Below are positions 43,732 to 52,922 of a DNA stretch of 64,000 nucleotides, one piece after another; the first letter of the stretch is position 1; each line of letters opens with the position of its first letter. The notes below the pieces were generated by a model that ran no database searches, had not been told where the DNA came from, and saw only the letters and a list, made by a program, of their open reading frames with translations. Origin of the DNA: BTUB01 sp963836585 (GTDB lineage: Bacteria; Babelota; Babeliae; Babelales; Vermiphilaceae); the NCBI GenBank assembly GCA_963836585.1, contig CAWIJV010000001.1, positions 248,001 through 312,000 of the forward strand. Direction: 5' to 3'. Made by a program: the position numbers and the translations under genes.

Positions 43732-44859
43732 CTAGGGCATGTAAGATTTGATGATTTTATAGATATCCTGTGCGCTCAGATATAGAATGAGCCCCATGAT
43801 CAGCAGCCAGCTGCCAATATGGATATATTCGCGCATTTTGGTGGGCAATGGTCGGCCAATAATCGCCTCGATGGTATAGTGCGCTATTTGCCCGCCATCC
43901 AAAATTGGCAACGGAATCAGATTGAGTACCGCCAAATTGATGCTAATGATCGCCAGGAAAAAGAGGAACACCGGGAAGCTCTGGCCGGCCGCTTTTACCG
44001 TTTCAGAGATCACCATTAATGGCCCGCCCATTTTGCTCACGTCCCGTTTTACGAAGATATTTTTGATGGCAAGCGCGGTATTTTTGATGTAGGCATTAGC
44101 CAGGGCAACTCCTTGACTAAAAGCATTGGCCAGTGAAGTGGGTTGCGTGCCGGTGATCTGGAAGACGACTCCCAGGGCGCCAACCGCTTCGCTCCCGGCT
44201 TGCTTAGTTTCCAAAGTAACCGGAATTTCAATTTCTTGGCTCTCTCTTTGCACGGTAACGGTTATGGCTTGCCCGGGCATGGCCGCGATCATCTTATACG
44301 CTTTAAAGGCATCCTCGTTTAGGCGAGTGCCATTGATAGCCGTCAGGCGATCCCCCGGGTGGAGCTTGGCTTGGGCAGCCGGAGAATTTTCTTGAACTTT
44401 TTCAATCACCGTGTTGGCATTGCGCGGATAAAGAAACTCGGTTTTGGGCAAGCCAAACCAAAACAGCATAATGAGTGCGAAGTAAGCAAACATGAGATTA
44501 AACAGAATGCCGCCGGCCATTACGAGCAGTTTTTGATAGTATGGCTTGCGGGCAAATGAGTGAGCATCAGTAGCATGCGCCTCTTTTTGTTGCCCTTGGC
44601 CCATTTCGGCTGAACCGGCGATTTCAACATAGCCGCCCAGGGGGAGGGCAGAAAAGGCAAAAGTGGTGCCGCCGATTTTTTTGCTGGCTAAAATAGGACC
44701 AAAACCCAGGGAGAAAGTGGGGGTGCGGATGTTAAAAAGTTTGCAAAACAAAAAATGCCCGAGTTCATGGAACCCTACCACAAAATTGATTCCGATCAAT
44801 CCGATGATGATGAAGGTAAAGTTGTGCGCAATAAAAGTAATAGAACGGAATAGATCCAT
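43732..44859 (-). CDS. rseP: Site-2 intramembrane zinc protease RseP
   Basis: The 375-residue M50 protease has the zinc-binding HELGH at 31-35 in the first helix, a central PDZ domain (about 125-210; PAAQAKLHPGDRLTAINGTR) and the third zinc ligand in NLIPLPILDGGQ (LDGG at 320-323). In studied bacteria it cuts anti-sigma factors and remnant signal peptides in the inner membrane. It starts at an ATG with AGGAG. Given the many exported proteins here, a signal-peptide clearance role would fit (inference). Confidence 0.94.
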   Translation of the reverse strand: MDLFRSITFIAHNFTFIIIGLIGINFVVGFHELGHFLFCKLFNIRTPTFSLGFGPILASKKIGGTTFAFSALPLGGYVEIAGSAEMGQGQQKEAHATDAHSFARKPYYQKLLVMAGGILFNLMFAYFALIMLFWFGLPKTEFLYPRNANTVIEKVQENSPAAQAKLHPGDRLTAINGTRLNEDAFKAYKMIAAMPGQAITVTVQRESQEIEIPVTLETKQAGSEAVGALGVVFQITGTQPTSLANAFSQGVALANAYIKNTALAIKNIFVKRDVSKMGGPLMVISETVKAAGQSFPVFLFFLAIISINLAVLNLIPLPILDGGQIAHYTIEAIIGRPLPTKMREYIHIGSWLLIMGLILYLSAQDIYKIIKSYMP

Positions 44860-44883
44860 GCTCGAGGCTCCTAAAATGTTATC

Positions 44884-44980
44884 CCATCCGTTCGTGGTGA
44901 GTGACGCCGAAGGCGTTGTATCGAACTATCCTTCGATATGCCCTGCGGGCTACTCAGGACGAACGGTGGGCTTTGGGATA
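44884..44980. repeat. Dispersed palindromic repeat element
   Basis: CCATCCGTTCG and CGAACGGTGGG form outer inverted ends. GACGCCGAAGGCGTTGTATCGAAC and CCTTCGATATGCCCTGCGGGC are inside. The GAGTGACGCCGAAGGCGTTGTATCGAAC core is repeated at 63956. It fills part of the 316-base gap between rseP and rpsL; the rest is AT-rich and holds the candidate rpsL promoter. Confidence 0.85.
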
Positions 44981-45065
44981 TTATAATTGACAATAGGCGA
45001 TGCCCTGCTAAGATAGCACTAAGCCAAAACGAAGTCTAATATGCGTCTATTTTGCTATTTTCTCC

Positions 45066-45093
45066 TTGAAAAAAACGCAAAAACAAGTAGAAT
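45066..45093 (+). promoter_or_regulatory. Candidate promoter of the ribosomal superoperon
   Basis: TTGAAA (45066-45071) and TAGAAT (45088-45093) are 16 bases apart, each one mismatch or two from consensus, in an AT-rich stretch 83 bases upstream of rpsL. No other good pair was seen between the repeat element and rpsL. Confidence 0.45.
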
Positions 45094-45175
45094 ACTTCTA
45101 CTTATAGTAACAAATTTTATAAACTATGTTTTTATACAAAGTTATCAACCTAAAACCGTGTAGGATTTTTATACT

Positions 45176-45547
45176 ATGCCCACGATAAACCAGCTTTGTC
45201 GGTTTGGTCGCGTTAGCGCTAAATCCAAGTCAAAAAGTTCCGCTCTTAAGGGCGCGCCGCAATCTCGTGGCGTGTGCACCAGAGTATTTACCACCACCCC
45301 AAAAAAGCCAAACTCAGCGCTTCGTAAGGTGGCGCGTGTAAAGTTGTCAACCGGCATCGAAGTAACTGCCTACATCGGCGGTGAAGGTCATAACCTCCAA
45401 GAACACTCGGTGGTATTGGTTCGGGGCGGTAGAGTAAAAGACTTGCCGGGCGTAAAATATCATATTGTTCGCGGTGCATTGGATTGTGCTGGTGTTGAAA
45501 AACGACGTCAGTCTCGCTCTCTCTATGGCGCTAAGCGTCCTAAATAA
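45176..45547 (+). CDS. rpsL: Ribosomal protein uS12
   Basis: The 123-residue protein has the decoding-centre loops TTTPKKPNSALRKVARVKL and GGRVKDLPGVKYHIVRGALD. Lys at TPKKPNS and KDLPG are the positions where streptomycin resistance changes occur in other bacteria; both are wild type here. It starts the str operon (rpsL-rpsG-fusA-tuf). AGGATTTTT precedes the ATG. Confidence 0.97.
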   Translation: MPTINQLCRFGRVSAKSKSKSSALKGAPQSRGVCTRVFTTTPKKPNSALRKVARVKLSTGIEVTAYIGGEGHNLQEHSVVLVRGGRVKDLPGVKYHIVRGALDCAGVEKRRQSRSLYGAKRPK

Positions 45548-45562
45548 AAGTAAGGTAATCAT

Positions 45563-46045
45563 ATGCCAAGACGTAAAAAAAATATTTTAAAGCGAGACAT
45601 TGGTGTTGATCCACGCTATGGATCGCAGATGATTCAAAAGCTTATCAACGTGGTCATGGAACGCGGCAAAAAAAGCATCTCGCGTGACATCGTATATGAT
45701 GCCATCGATATCCTGATCAAGAAAACCCAGGGCGACAAAAATAAAGCGCTCGACATTTTTTATAAAGGTTTTGAGCAGCTGATTCCTCTGGTGGAAGTGC
45801 GCCCGCGCCGTGTGGGTGGTAGCGTTTACCAAATTCCTATGGAAGTGGCTCAAGATAGAGGGCGCGCGTTGGCGATGCGCTGGTTGATCGAAGCGGCTTC
45901 TGATCGCTCTGATAAAACAATGGGCATCAGGCTTGCTTATGAGTTGCTGGATGCGGCTGAAGGTCGCGGCGGCGCGTTTAAGAAAAAATTAGATGTTCAC
46001 AGAATGGCCGAATCAAATCGTGCCTTCTCACACTTTGCTTGGTAA
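45563..46045 (+). CDS. rpsG: Ribosomal protein uS7
   Basis: The 160-residue head protein of the 30S subunit has MPRRKKN, IDILIKKTQGDKNKALDIFY, VEVRPRRVGGSVYQIPMEV and KKLDVHRMAESNRAFSHFAW. It binds 16S rRNA and the exit-site tRNA. TAAGGTAATC precedes the ATG; the gap to fusA is 12 bases. Confidence 0.97.
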   Translation: MPRRKKNILKRDIGVDPRYGSQMIQKLINVVMERGKKSISRDIVYDAIDILIKKTQGDKNKALDIFYKGFEQLIPLVEVRPRRVGGSVYQIPMEVAQDRGRALAMRWLIEAASDRSDKTMGIRLAYELLDAAEGRGGAFKKKLDVHRMAESNRAFSHFAW

Positions 46046-46057
46046 CTAAAGGTAGCT

Positions 46058-48118
46058 ATGAGTACTCCATTAGAGCGTTATAGAAATATTGGGATTGCCG
46101 CGCACATTGATGCGGGCAAAACCACGGTTACCGAGCGCATACTGTTTTATACCGGTATCACACACAAGATTGGTGAGGTTCACGAAGGTGAAACCACCAT
46201 GGACTGGATGGTGCAAGAGCGTGAGCGGGGTATTACCATCACCTCTGCGGCAACCACCTGCGAATGGAAAGGCTATCATATTAATATCATCGATACGCCG
46301 GGACACGTTGACTTTACCATCGAAGTGGGGCGTTCGCTCCGCGTACTCGATGGCGTAATCGCGGTCTTTAGTGGTGTCGATGGGGTGCAACCTCAATCCG
46401 AAACGGTATGGCGCCAAGCAAATCGTTACCATGTGCCGCGTCTTATTTTTGCGAATAAGATGGATCGCATCGGTGCTGATTTTCCGCGCGTAGTTGCTGA
46501 CATTAAAAATAAATTAGGCGCTAATGCGGTCGCGATGCAAATCGCGGTGGGTGTTTCTGAAGATTTTAATGGTATTATTGATGTGCTCACGGCCAAGATG
46601 GCCCACTTTGAAGGCGAAATGGGCACCAATGTGATCTGGTCTGATGCGCCGGCCGAGTTCCAAGAAAAAATTAAAGAGCTGCGCACCAAAATTATTGAAG
46701 CGGCTGCCGAAGTTGATGATCAGGTGGCTGAAAAATTCTTGAATGAGCAAGAAATTAGCAACGATGAAATTAAAGCAGCGCTGCGCAAAGGCGTGATTGC
46801 CAGAAAAATTGTACCGGCCTTTTGTGGCACGGCGTTTAAAAATAAAGGTGTCCAGCTGGTGTTGGATGCGGTGATAGATTATTTGCCTTCCCCGATTGAT
46901 CGTCCGTCGGTTACCGGCATGAATGAAAAGAAGGAAGAGATTCAAATTCCTTCCGATCCAAAAGCGCCTTTCAGCGCATTGGTATTTAAGATCATGACCG
47001 ATCCGTTTGTGGGAGTTCTGAACTTTATTCGGGTCTATTCGGGTGAACTTAAGGCAGGTTCTTATGTTTATAATTCTCGCGCGCGATCAAAAGAGCGCGT
47101 GAGCCGATTGGTGCGTATGCATGCGAACCAGCGCGTAGAGATTGATGCAGTGCGTGCGGGCGATATTGCAGCTATTGTTGGCGTGAAAGAAGCAACAACC
47201 GGTGACACATTGTGTGCGGAAAATACGGTGATCTATTTAGAGTCCATCGATATACCGGCGCCGGTTATTTCTGCTTCTATTGAGCCGCGCAATAAGGCTG
47301 ATTATGAAAAGATGGTTCTTACGCTCAGAAAATTGATGCAAGAAGATCCGTCATTTAGATTCTCCTACAATGAAGAAACGGGACAAACCGTTATAGAAGG
47401 GATGGGGGAATTACATCTTGAAATTAAGGTTGACTTATTACGACGTGACCATAAAATCGACGTAGTCCAAGGCAAGTTGCAGGTTGCTTATAAAGAAACG
47501 ATCCAAAAACTGGTTGAGGTTGAAGGGAAGTTTATTCGGCAATCCGGTGGACGCGGTCAGTATGGACATGTATGGCTCAAACTTGAACCGATGGAACGCG
47601 GTAAAGGCTTTGAGTTTGTAAATGGTATCGTGGGCGGAACGGTTCCTCGTGAATATATTCCTGCGGTAGAAAAGGGACTTGAAGAAGCTATTACAACAGG
47701 GGTTCTTGGTGGCTATCCGACCGTTGATATCAAAGCAACGTTAACCGATGGGTCTTACCATGATGTCGACTCTTCTGAAATGGCTTTCAAAATTGCTGCC
47801 TCTATGGCATTCAAAAGCGGATGCGCCAAAGCGTCACCGGTACTACTCGAACCGATAATGCAGGTTGAGGTGGAAACACCGGAAGAGTATATGGGTGATG
47901 TGATGGGTGGCTTGAGCTCCAAGCGCGGCAAAATTCAAGGAATGGAGATGAGAGGCGTTAATCAAGTGATTAATGCTGAAGTGCCACTCGGTGAAATGTT
48001 TGGTTACGCGACAGAGTTGCGATCAATGACCAAGGGTCGCGCAAGCTATTCAATGGAGTTTAAGCACTATGCTGAAGCGCCAAAGAGTATCGAAGAAGCA
48101 GTTGTTAAGAATAAATAG
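46058..48118 (+). CDS. fusA: Elongation factor G
   Basis: The 686-residue GTPase drives translocation. G1 AHIDAGKTTVTERIL, G2 and switch region RERGITITSAATTC, G3 DTPGHVDF, G4 NKMDR. Domain IV ends with the RGQYGHVWLKLEP segment and domain V with MEVETPEEYMGDVMGGLSSKRGKI-type sequence (VEVETPEEYMGDVMGGLSSK). Full length, with no frameshift. Confidence 0.97.
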   Translation: MSTPLERYRNIGIAAHIDAGKTTVTERILFYTGITHKIGEVHEGETTMDWMVQERERGITITSAATTCEWKGYHINIIDTPGHVDFTIEVGRSLRVLDGVIAVFSGVDGVQPQSETVWRQANRYHVPRLIFANKMDRIGADFPRVVADIKNKLGANAVAMQIAVGVSEDFNGIIDVLTAKMAHFEGEMGTNVIWSDAPAEFQEKIKELRTKIIEAAAEVDDQVAEKFLNEQEISNDEIKAALRKGVIARKIVPAFCGTAFKNKGVQLVLDAVIDYLPSPIDRPSVTGMNEKKEEIQIPSDPKAPFSALVFKIMTDPFVGVLNFIRVYSGELKAGSYVYNSRARSKERVSRLVRMHANQRVEIDAVRAGDIAAIVGVKEATTGDTLCAENTVIYLESIDIPAPVISASIEPRNKADYEKMVLTLRKLMQEDPSFRFSYNEETGQTVIEGMGELHLEIKVDLLRRDHKIDVVQGKLQVAYKETIQKLVEVEGKFIRQSGGRGQYGHVWLKLEPMERGKGFEFVNGIVGGTVPREYIPAVEKGLEEAITTGVLGGYPTVDIKATLTDGSYHDVDSSEMAFKIAASMAFKSGCAKASPVLLEPIMQVEVETPEEYMGDVMGGLSSKRGKIQGMEMRGVNQVINAEVPLGEMFGYATELRSMTKGRASYSMEFKHYAEAPKSIEEAVVKNK

Positions 48119-48152
48119 TTATAAATAAAGTATTACAGTTTTAGGAGAAACG

Positions 48153-49340
48153 ATGGCAGGTAAATTTGAACGTAAAAAGCCGCACTTAAATGTGGGAACG
48201 ATTGGACACGTTGACCACGGTAAAACAACATTGACCGCGGCAATTACCACCCATTTGGCAAAAAAAGGTTTAGCGCAAGCGCGCGCCTACGATTCTATTG
48301 ATAATGCACCAGAAGAAAAAGCGCGTGGTATTACCATCGCAACTTCACACGTAGAGTATGAAACGGAAAAACGTCACTATGCGCACGTTGACTGTCCTGG
48401 CCACGCCGACTATGTAAAAAACATGATCACCGGTGCGGCGCAAATGGATGGCGCGATCTTGGTGGTTTCTGCATCAGATGGTGCGATGCCTCAAACTCGT
48501 GAACATATCGTTTTGGCTAAAAACGTGGGTGTTCCATCGCTCGTTGTTTTCTTGAATAAATGCGACATGGTCGATGATAAAGAAATGATCGACATGGTTG
48601 AAGAAGAAATCCGCGATCTCTTGAAAAAATATGATTTCCCGGGTGATAAGATTCCGGTAATTCGTGGTTCAGCAACCAAAGCGCTCAGCGGCGACGCGGG
48701 TGAATTGGGTGCGCTTGCCATCGACAAACTGTTGGCCGCAGTGGATGCTGATATTCCAGAACCAAAACGTGATATTGAAAAACCGTTCTTGATGCCTATC
48801 GAATCGGTCTTCTCAATTTCAGGTCGTGGTACCGTTGCCACCGGCAGAATTGAACAAGGTAAAGTTAAAATTGGTGAAGAAGTTGAAGTGGTCGGTTTTG
48901 GCAAACGCTTGAAAACGGTTGTCACCGGCGTTGAAATGTTCCGTAAAGAACTCAACGAAGGTCAAGCGGGCGATAATGCCGGTTTGCTCTTGCGTGGTTT
49001 GAAGAAAGAAGAAATTGAACGGGGTATGGTGTTGGCTAAACCGGGCAGCATTAATCCGCATGATAAGTTCAAATGCAAAGTCTATATCTTGAGCAAAGAA
49101 GAAGGTGGCCGTCATAGCCCATTCTTCAATGGTTACAAGCCGCAATTTTATTTCAGAACAACTGACGTTACCGGTGTGGTAACACTCCCTGCAGGCCGCG
49201 AAATGGTGATGCCGGGCGACAACGTTGATTTGAATGTTGAATTGATTGCGAGCGTTGCGATGGATAAAGATCTTCGTTTTGCAATTCGTGAAGGCGGACG
49301 AACTGTTGGATCAGGTGTTGTTACTGAAATTATTAAGTAA
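48153..49340 (+). CDS. tuf: Elongation factor Tu
   Basis: The 395-residue GTPase delivers aminoacyl-tRNA. GHVDHGKTTLTAAIT, EKARGITI, DCPGHADYVKNMITGAAQMD, NKCDMVDD and SATKALSGDAGE mark the G domain; RGTVATGRIEQG and EEGGRHSPFFNGYKPQFYFR mark domains 2 and 3. AGGAG precedes the ATG. It is the only tuf seen in the window. Confidence 0.97.
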   Translation: MAGKFERKKPHLNVGTIGHVDHGKTTLTAAITTHLAKKGLAQARAYDSIDNAPEEKARGITIATSHVEYETEKRHYAHVDCPGHADYVKNMITGAAQMDGAILVVSASDGAMPQTREHIVLAKNVGVPSLVVFLNKCDMVDDKEMIDMVEEEIRDLLKKYDFPGDKIPVIRGSATKALSGDAGELGALAIDKLLAAVDADIPEPKRDIEKPFLMPIESVFSISGRGTVATGRIEQGKVKIGEEVEVVGFGKRLKTVVTGVEMFRKELNEGQAGDNAGLLLRGLKKEEIERGMVLAKPGSINPHDKFKCKVYILSKEEGGRHSPFFNGYKPQFYFRTTDVTGVVTLPAGREMVMPGDNVDLNVELIASVAMDKDLRFAIREGGRTVGSGVVTEIIK

Positions 49341-49351
49341 TTGGAACATTG

Positions 49352-49657
49352 ATGAAAAAACAGAAGATTCGTCTGACGTTAAAATCGTACGATCATCAGT
49401 TGCTCGACAAAGCAACGAAGCAGATTGTTTCCACAGTTAAAAGAACAGGCTCCCAGTTGATGGGACCTGTTCCTATGCCTAATAAAAGGCGTTGTTTTAC
49501 TGTGTTACGATCACCACACATTGATAAAAAATCACGTGAGCAATTTGAGTTAACCACGCATCGACGTATTTTAGATATCGTTGCCCCATCAGATCAGACT
49601 ATGGATGCCTTGATGAAATTAAATATTTCATCCGGTGTTGATGTGGAAATTAAGTAG
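49352..49657 (+). CDS. rpsJ: Ribosomal protein uS10
   Basis: The 101-residue protein (MKKQKIRLTLKSYDHQLLDK) has GPVPMPNKRRCFTVLRSPHI and SREQFELTTHRRILDI. It is a head protein and, in studied bacteria, the NusE antitermination factor. I chose the ATG at 49352; a TTG directly before it is possible but not needed. It begins the S10 operon. Confidence 0.96.
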   Translation: MKKQKIRLTLKSYDHQLLDKATKQIVSTVKRTGSQLMGPVPMPNKRRCFTVLRSPHIDKKSREQFELTTHRRILDIVAPSDQTMDALMKLNISSGVDVEIK

Positions 49658-49670
49658 GAAGGTTATTTAT

Positions 49671-50303
49671 ATGGCAGCAGCAAGATTTTGGGGTAAAAAA
49701 ATTGGAATGACCCAGGTGTTTTCGGGCAATATAGTTGTTCCGGTAACCGCCATTGACGTTTCACATTGGGTGGTAACGAATATTAAGACAGCCGAACGGG
49801 ATGGCTATAATGCCGTTCAAGTCGGGTTGATCAAAAATCGTTTTAATCAAAAGCCGTTTGAGAAAGAATGGCTCACCGATGCTAAAAAATATTTTTATCA
49901 TCTGCGCGAGATTGTGTTTGAGGGTGATGTTGCTTCACTGCAAATCGGTCAATCGATTGAATTGAATCAAGCGGTAGCCGTTGGTCAGTTTGTTGACATC
50001 GCCGGTACCACGATTGGTCGTGGATTTGCCGGTGTGGTAAGACGTCACAACTTTAAAGGAGCTCCCGGAAGTCACGGTTCAAATATGGGTAAAAGACCGG
50101 GTTCAAGCAGCTCATACCGTTCGCAAGGAAGAATTATTAAAGGTAAAAAGTTCCCGGGGCACATGGGCGCTGACGCGCAAGTGATGAGAAACTTGGAAGT
50201 TGTTTCAGTTAACACCGATGCGAATGTTGTGCTGGTAAAAGGATCGGTTCCCGGAAAATCCGGTTCATTAGTGTGCATCAGAAAATCATTGGATAATGTA
50301 TGA
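49671..50303 (+). CDS. rplC: Ribosomal protein uL3
   Basis: The 210-residue 50S protein starts at MAAARFWGKKIGMTQVFSG with AGGAAGG upstream; an earlier in-frame ATG overlaps rpsJ. RGFAGVVRRHNFKGAPGSHG and KRPGSSSSYRSQGRIIKGKK form the loop near the peptidyl-transferase centre. The stop overlaps the rplD ATG (ATGA). Confidence 0.96.
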   Translation: MAAARFWGKKIGMTQVFSGNIVVPVTAIDVSHWVVTNIKTAERDGYNAVQVGLIKNRFNQKPFEKEWLTDAKKYFYHLREIVFEGDVASLQIGQSIELNQAVAVGQFVDIAGTTIGRGFAGVVRRHNFKGAPGSHGSNMGKRPGSSSSYRSQGRIIKGKKFPGHMGADAQVMRNLEVVSVNTDANVVLVKGSVPGKSGSLVCIRKSLDNV

Positions 50304-50959
50304 GCAAACAAAAGGTAATCAAATCAACAGAAAATAAAGCCGCTGCTTTGTTGCATACTCTTACTCCTGCTGAATTGAATCTTTCAGATGCACGCAAAGA
50401 AGTTTCACCCGCATCAATGGCTATCTATATCCGCACGTTGTTGCAAAATTGGCGTCAAGGTACCGTTGCTTGCAAAGGGCGTGCTGATGTTGCCTATTCC
50501 AATAAAAAACCGTGGAAGCAAAAGGGTACCGGTCGCGCACGTGCCGGATCTGCTCGTTCACCATTGTGGCGTGGCGGTGGCGTAACTTTTGGGCCGCAAG
50601 CGCGTACACGAGTTCTTAAAACCGGGGTACAGGTAAGAAAAAATGTACTCAACGCTATTTTATTTAACTTTCTTGACGAGAAAAAAGTGGTGGCTCTTGA
50701 TTGGAATGTAGCCCTTTCCAAGCCGCAAACGGCACAGGCATTCAAGCTTTTGAAGGATAATAATCTTCATCAAGAAAAGGTAGTTCTTTTCTTGCCGGTG
50801 CACGATCAAGTGAGCTATACCTCCTTTATTAATATTCCAAACGTACAGATCTTATTTTTTGATCAGCCGAATGCGTATGATCTAATCAATGGAAACCGTT
50901 GGGTTGTCCTCAAAAGAGATCTTGAGCACTTTAAACAGATGGTTTCACAATGGACTTAA
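50300..50959 (+). CDS. rplD: Ribosomal protein uL4
   Basis: The 219-residue protein has the extended tunnel loop (KGRADVAYSNKKPWKQKGTG, RARAGSARSPLWRGGGVTFG) and the globular part (NAILFNFLDEKKVVALDWN). It lines the peptide exit tunnel; in E. coli it also represses the S10 operon. It overlaps rplC by 4 and rplW by 10 bases, so the three are translationally coupled. Confidence 0.96.
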   Translation: MSKQKVIKSTENKAAALLHTLTPAELNLSDARKEVSPASMAIYIRTLLQNWRQGTVACKGRADVAYSNKKPWKQKGTGRARAGSARSPLWRGGGVTFGPQARTRVLKTGVQVRKNVLNAILFNFLDEKKVVALDWNVALSKPQTAQAFKLLKDNNLHQEKVVLFLPVHDQVSYTSFINIPNVQILFFDQPNAYDLINGNRWVVLKRDLEHFKQMVSQWT

Positions 50960-51282
50960 GTATTTATGATATCATAGTTGGGCCGGTCATTTCAGACAAA
51001 GCCTACAAGCTGAATAAGCTGTATAAAAAACTTGCGCTTCGGGTTCATCCTGCGGCCAATAAGCCGATGATTAAGGAAGCGCTGGAAAAGCTTTTCAATG
51101 TTAAAGTTGATAAAGTAAGCGTTGTGATCCGCAAGGGTAAAAATAAGAGAGTTCGTGGCAAAACGATCACGGGAATTCTTGTAAAAAAAGCGATTATAAC
51201 GTTGGCTGATGGATATTCTCTTGATCTGTTGGATCAATCAGGTGCGCATGTGGTGCCGTCTGAAAACGTGACTAAAGCATAA
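50950..51282 (+). CDS. rplW: Ribosomal protein uL23
   Basis: The 110-residue protein has YDIIVGPVISDKAYKLN, FNVKVDKVSVVIRKGKNKRV and a C-terminal tail slightly longer than usual (LDLLDQSGAHVVPSENVTKA). It sits at the tunnel exit and docks trigger factor and SRP. Start overlaps rplD. Confidence 0.95.
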   Translation: MDLSIYDIIVGPVISDKAYKLNKLYKKLALRVHPAANKPMIKEALEKLFNVKVDKVSVVIRKGKNKRVRGKTITGILVKKAIITLADGYSLDLLDQSGAHVVPSENVTKA

Positions 51283-51294
51283 GGGTTAGCAAAC

Positions 51295-52110
51295 ATGGCA
51301 ATAATCTCAAAAAGACCCCGCAACTCATCCTTACGTTTCCAGACGTATTTGGACACCAGCGATATTACCAAAACTACGCCTGAGCGTTCTTTGGTTCGTG
51401 GCCTGCGAAAGCATGGTGGTCGCAATGCCTATGGGCGCATTACCGTGCGCCATCGTGGCGGCGGTGCGTATCAACGCTATCGTATGATCGATTTTCAGCG
51501 TGGTGAGCGCGATATAGCCGGGACTATTAAAGCAGTAGAATATGATCCAAATCGCAATGTGCGTATTGGTCTGGTCTTTTATCTCAACGGCGCAAAAAAA
51601 TATATCTTGTTGCCCGAAGGGTTGGGAGTGGGCAGCACCATAATGGCGGGAGAAAATGTTGAGGCTAAAGTGGGCAACTGCTTGCCGATTCGCAATATTC
51701 CGGTTGGGTTCCAGCTTCATAACATTGAAATTACGCCACGATCTGGGGGCAAATTGGCTCGCAGTGCTGGCGCATCAGTGCAGTTGATGGCAAAGACCGA
51801 TACCTATGCCACTCTTAAGATGCCGTCCGGTGAAATTCGGATGGTTCCCTTGGAATGTTGGGCAACCATTGGGGTATTAGGCAATGCTGAGCACCAAAAT
51901 ATCAATTGGGGTAAAGCAGGGCGTACTCGTTATCGTGGGTTCCGTTCATCCGTTCGCGGTATGGCGATGAACCCCGTTGATCACCCGCATGGTGGTGGTG
52001 AAGGACGATCCAAATCAGGTTCACATCCGATGACTCCGTGGGGCAAAGGATGTAAAGGAACCAAGACCCGTACCCGTAAAAATCCGTTAATTATTAAAAG
52101 ACGTAAATAA
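51295..52110 (+). CDS. rplB: Ribosomal protein uL2
   Basis: The 271-residue protein has GGRNAYGRITVRHRGGGAYQ, YRMIDFQRGERDIAGTIKAV, RNIPVGFQLHNIE and the peptidyl-transferase-proximal loop NPVDHPHGGGEGRSKSGSHP. It is one of the most conserved 50S proteins; the universally conserved His in HPHGG is present. Confidence 0.97.
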   Translation: MAIISKRPRNSSLRFQTYLDTSDITKTTPERSLVRGLRKHGGRNAYGRITVRHRGGGAYQRYRMIDFQRGERDIAGTIKAVEYDPNRNVRIGLVFYLNGAKKYILLPEGLGVGSTIMAGENVEAKVGNCLPIRNIPVGFQLHNIEITPRSGGKLARSAGASVQLMAKTDTYATLKMPSGEIRMVPLECWATIGVLGNAEHQNINWGKAGRTRYRGFRSSVRGMAMNPVDHPHGGGEGRSKSGSHPMTPWGKGCKGTKTRTRKNPLIIKRRK

Positions 52111-52127
52111 GAATTAGAGGTCATAGA

Positions 52128-52469
52128 ATGGCACGATCTGCAAAAAAAGGTCCTTTTGTTGATGCATCACTGCTTGCTAAGGTGGAGAAAGTTAAATCTT
52201 CCGGCAAGCGCGATGTGATCAAAACCTGGTCCAGAAGATCTATGGTGTTGCCGGAATTTGTTGGACTCACGATTGCCGTGCATAATGGTAAAAAATTTGT
52301 CTCGGTCTTTGTGACTGAAAATATGGTGGGCCATTATTTTGGTGAATTTTCGCCAACGCGTACCTTCCGTGTCCATAGCGGACAGAGAAAAACAGAGGGT
52401 GTTGAAGGCGGCGCTCCGGCTCCTACTTCGGCTCCGGCTGCGGCAGCTAAAGCTACACCTGCTAAATAG
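52128..52469 (+). CDS. rpsS: Ribosomal protein uS19 with low-complexity tail
   Basis: The 113-residue protein has MARSAKKGPFVDASLLAKVE, KTWSRRSMVLPEFVGLTIAV, HNGKKFVSVFVTENMVGHYF and GEFSPTRTF. The last 25 residues are an Ala/Pro-rich extension not in typical S19 of about 90 residues. GCTAAATAGG occurs at its stop and again 25 bases later, a small direct repeat. Confidence 0.96.
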   Translation: MARSAKKGPFVDASLLAKVEKVKSSGKRDVIKTWSRRSMVLPEFVGLTIAVHNGKKFVSVFVTENMVGHYFGEFSPTRTFRVHSGQRKTEGVEGGAPAPTSAPAAAAKATPAK

Positions 52470-52559
52470 GTTGCCCATCGTTGCTAAATAGGGTACATTT
52501 GTTGAGGAACATTAAAAATATTTTAAAGATTAGTTAAAGCTATATCAGAGGTTTTGAGC

Positions 52560-52922
52560 ATGCAATTTGTCGCCAAGGCTCGCTATGTTCGTATTTCGCA
52601 CTTTAAGATGCGTCCGCTTGCCGATGTGGTAAGAGGTAAGAATGTGGCTTATGCCTTAAATTGGTTAAACACCTGCGCACTGAAAAAAGCAGTTCCTATT
52701 CATAAACTGATTCAGTCAGCTGCCGCAAATGCTAAGTCATTGCAAAACCTTGATTTATCCGAATTGGTTATTAGAGATATTCGTATTGATCAAGGCCCGA
52801 TGTTCCGTTATTTTAAGCCGGGGGCAATGGGCAGAGCAAACATCTATCGCAAACGTCTGAGCCACTTAAGTGTTATTGTCGAACCTGTTATGAGTAAGGA
52901 AAACCGTGGGTCAAAAGGTTAA
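52560..52922 (+). CDS. rplV: Ribosomal protein uL22
   Basis: The 120-residue protein has VAKARYVRISHFKMRPLADV, VRGKNVAYALNWLNTCALKK, DQGPMFRYFKPGAMGRANIY and RLSHLSVIVE. It lines the exit tunnel. I chose the ATG at 52560 because AGAGG is 8 bases upstream; a TTG at 52554 is too close. The 90-base gap after rpsS is the longest in this part of the operon. Its end overlaps rpsC by 17 bases. Confidence 0.95.
   Translation: MQFVAKARYVRISHFKMRPLADVVRGKNVAYALNWLNTCALKKAVPIHKLIQSAAANAKSLQNLDLSELVIRDIRIDQGPMFRYFKPGAMGRANIYRKRLSHLSVIVEPVMSKENRGSKG

Noticed and set aside
44980..45175. tRNA or small RNA gene before rpsL
   Set aside because: I found no cloverleaf, T-loop GGTTCRA with matching stems, or stable long hairpin; the stretch is AT-rich with promoter-like boxes.
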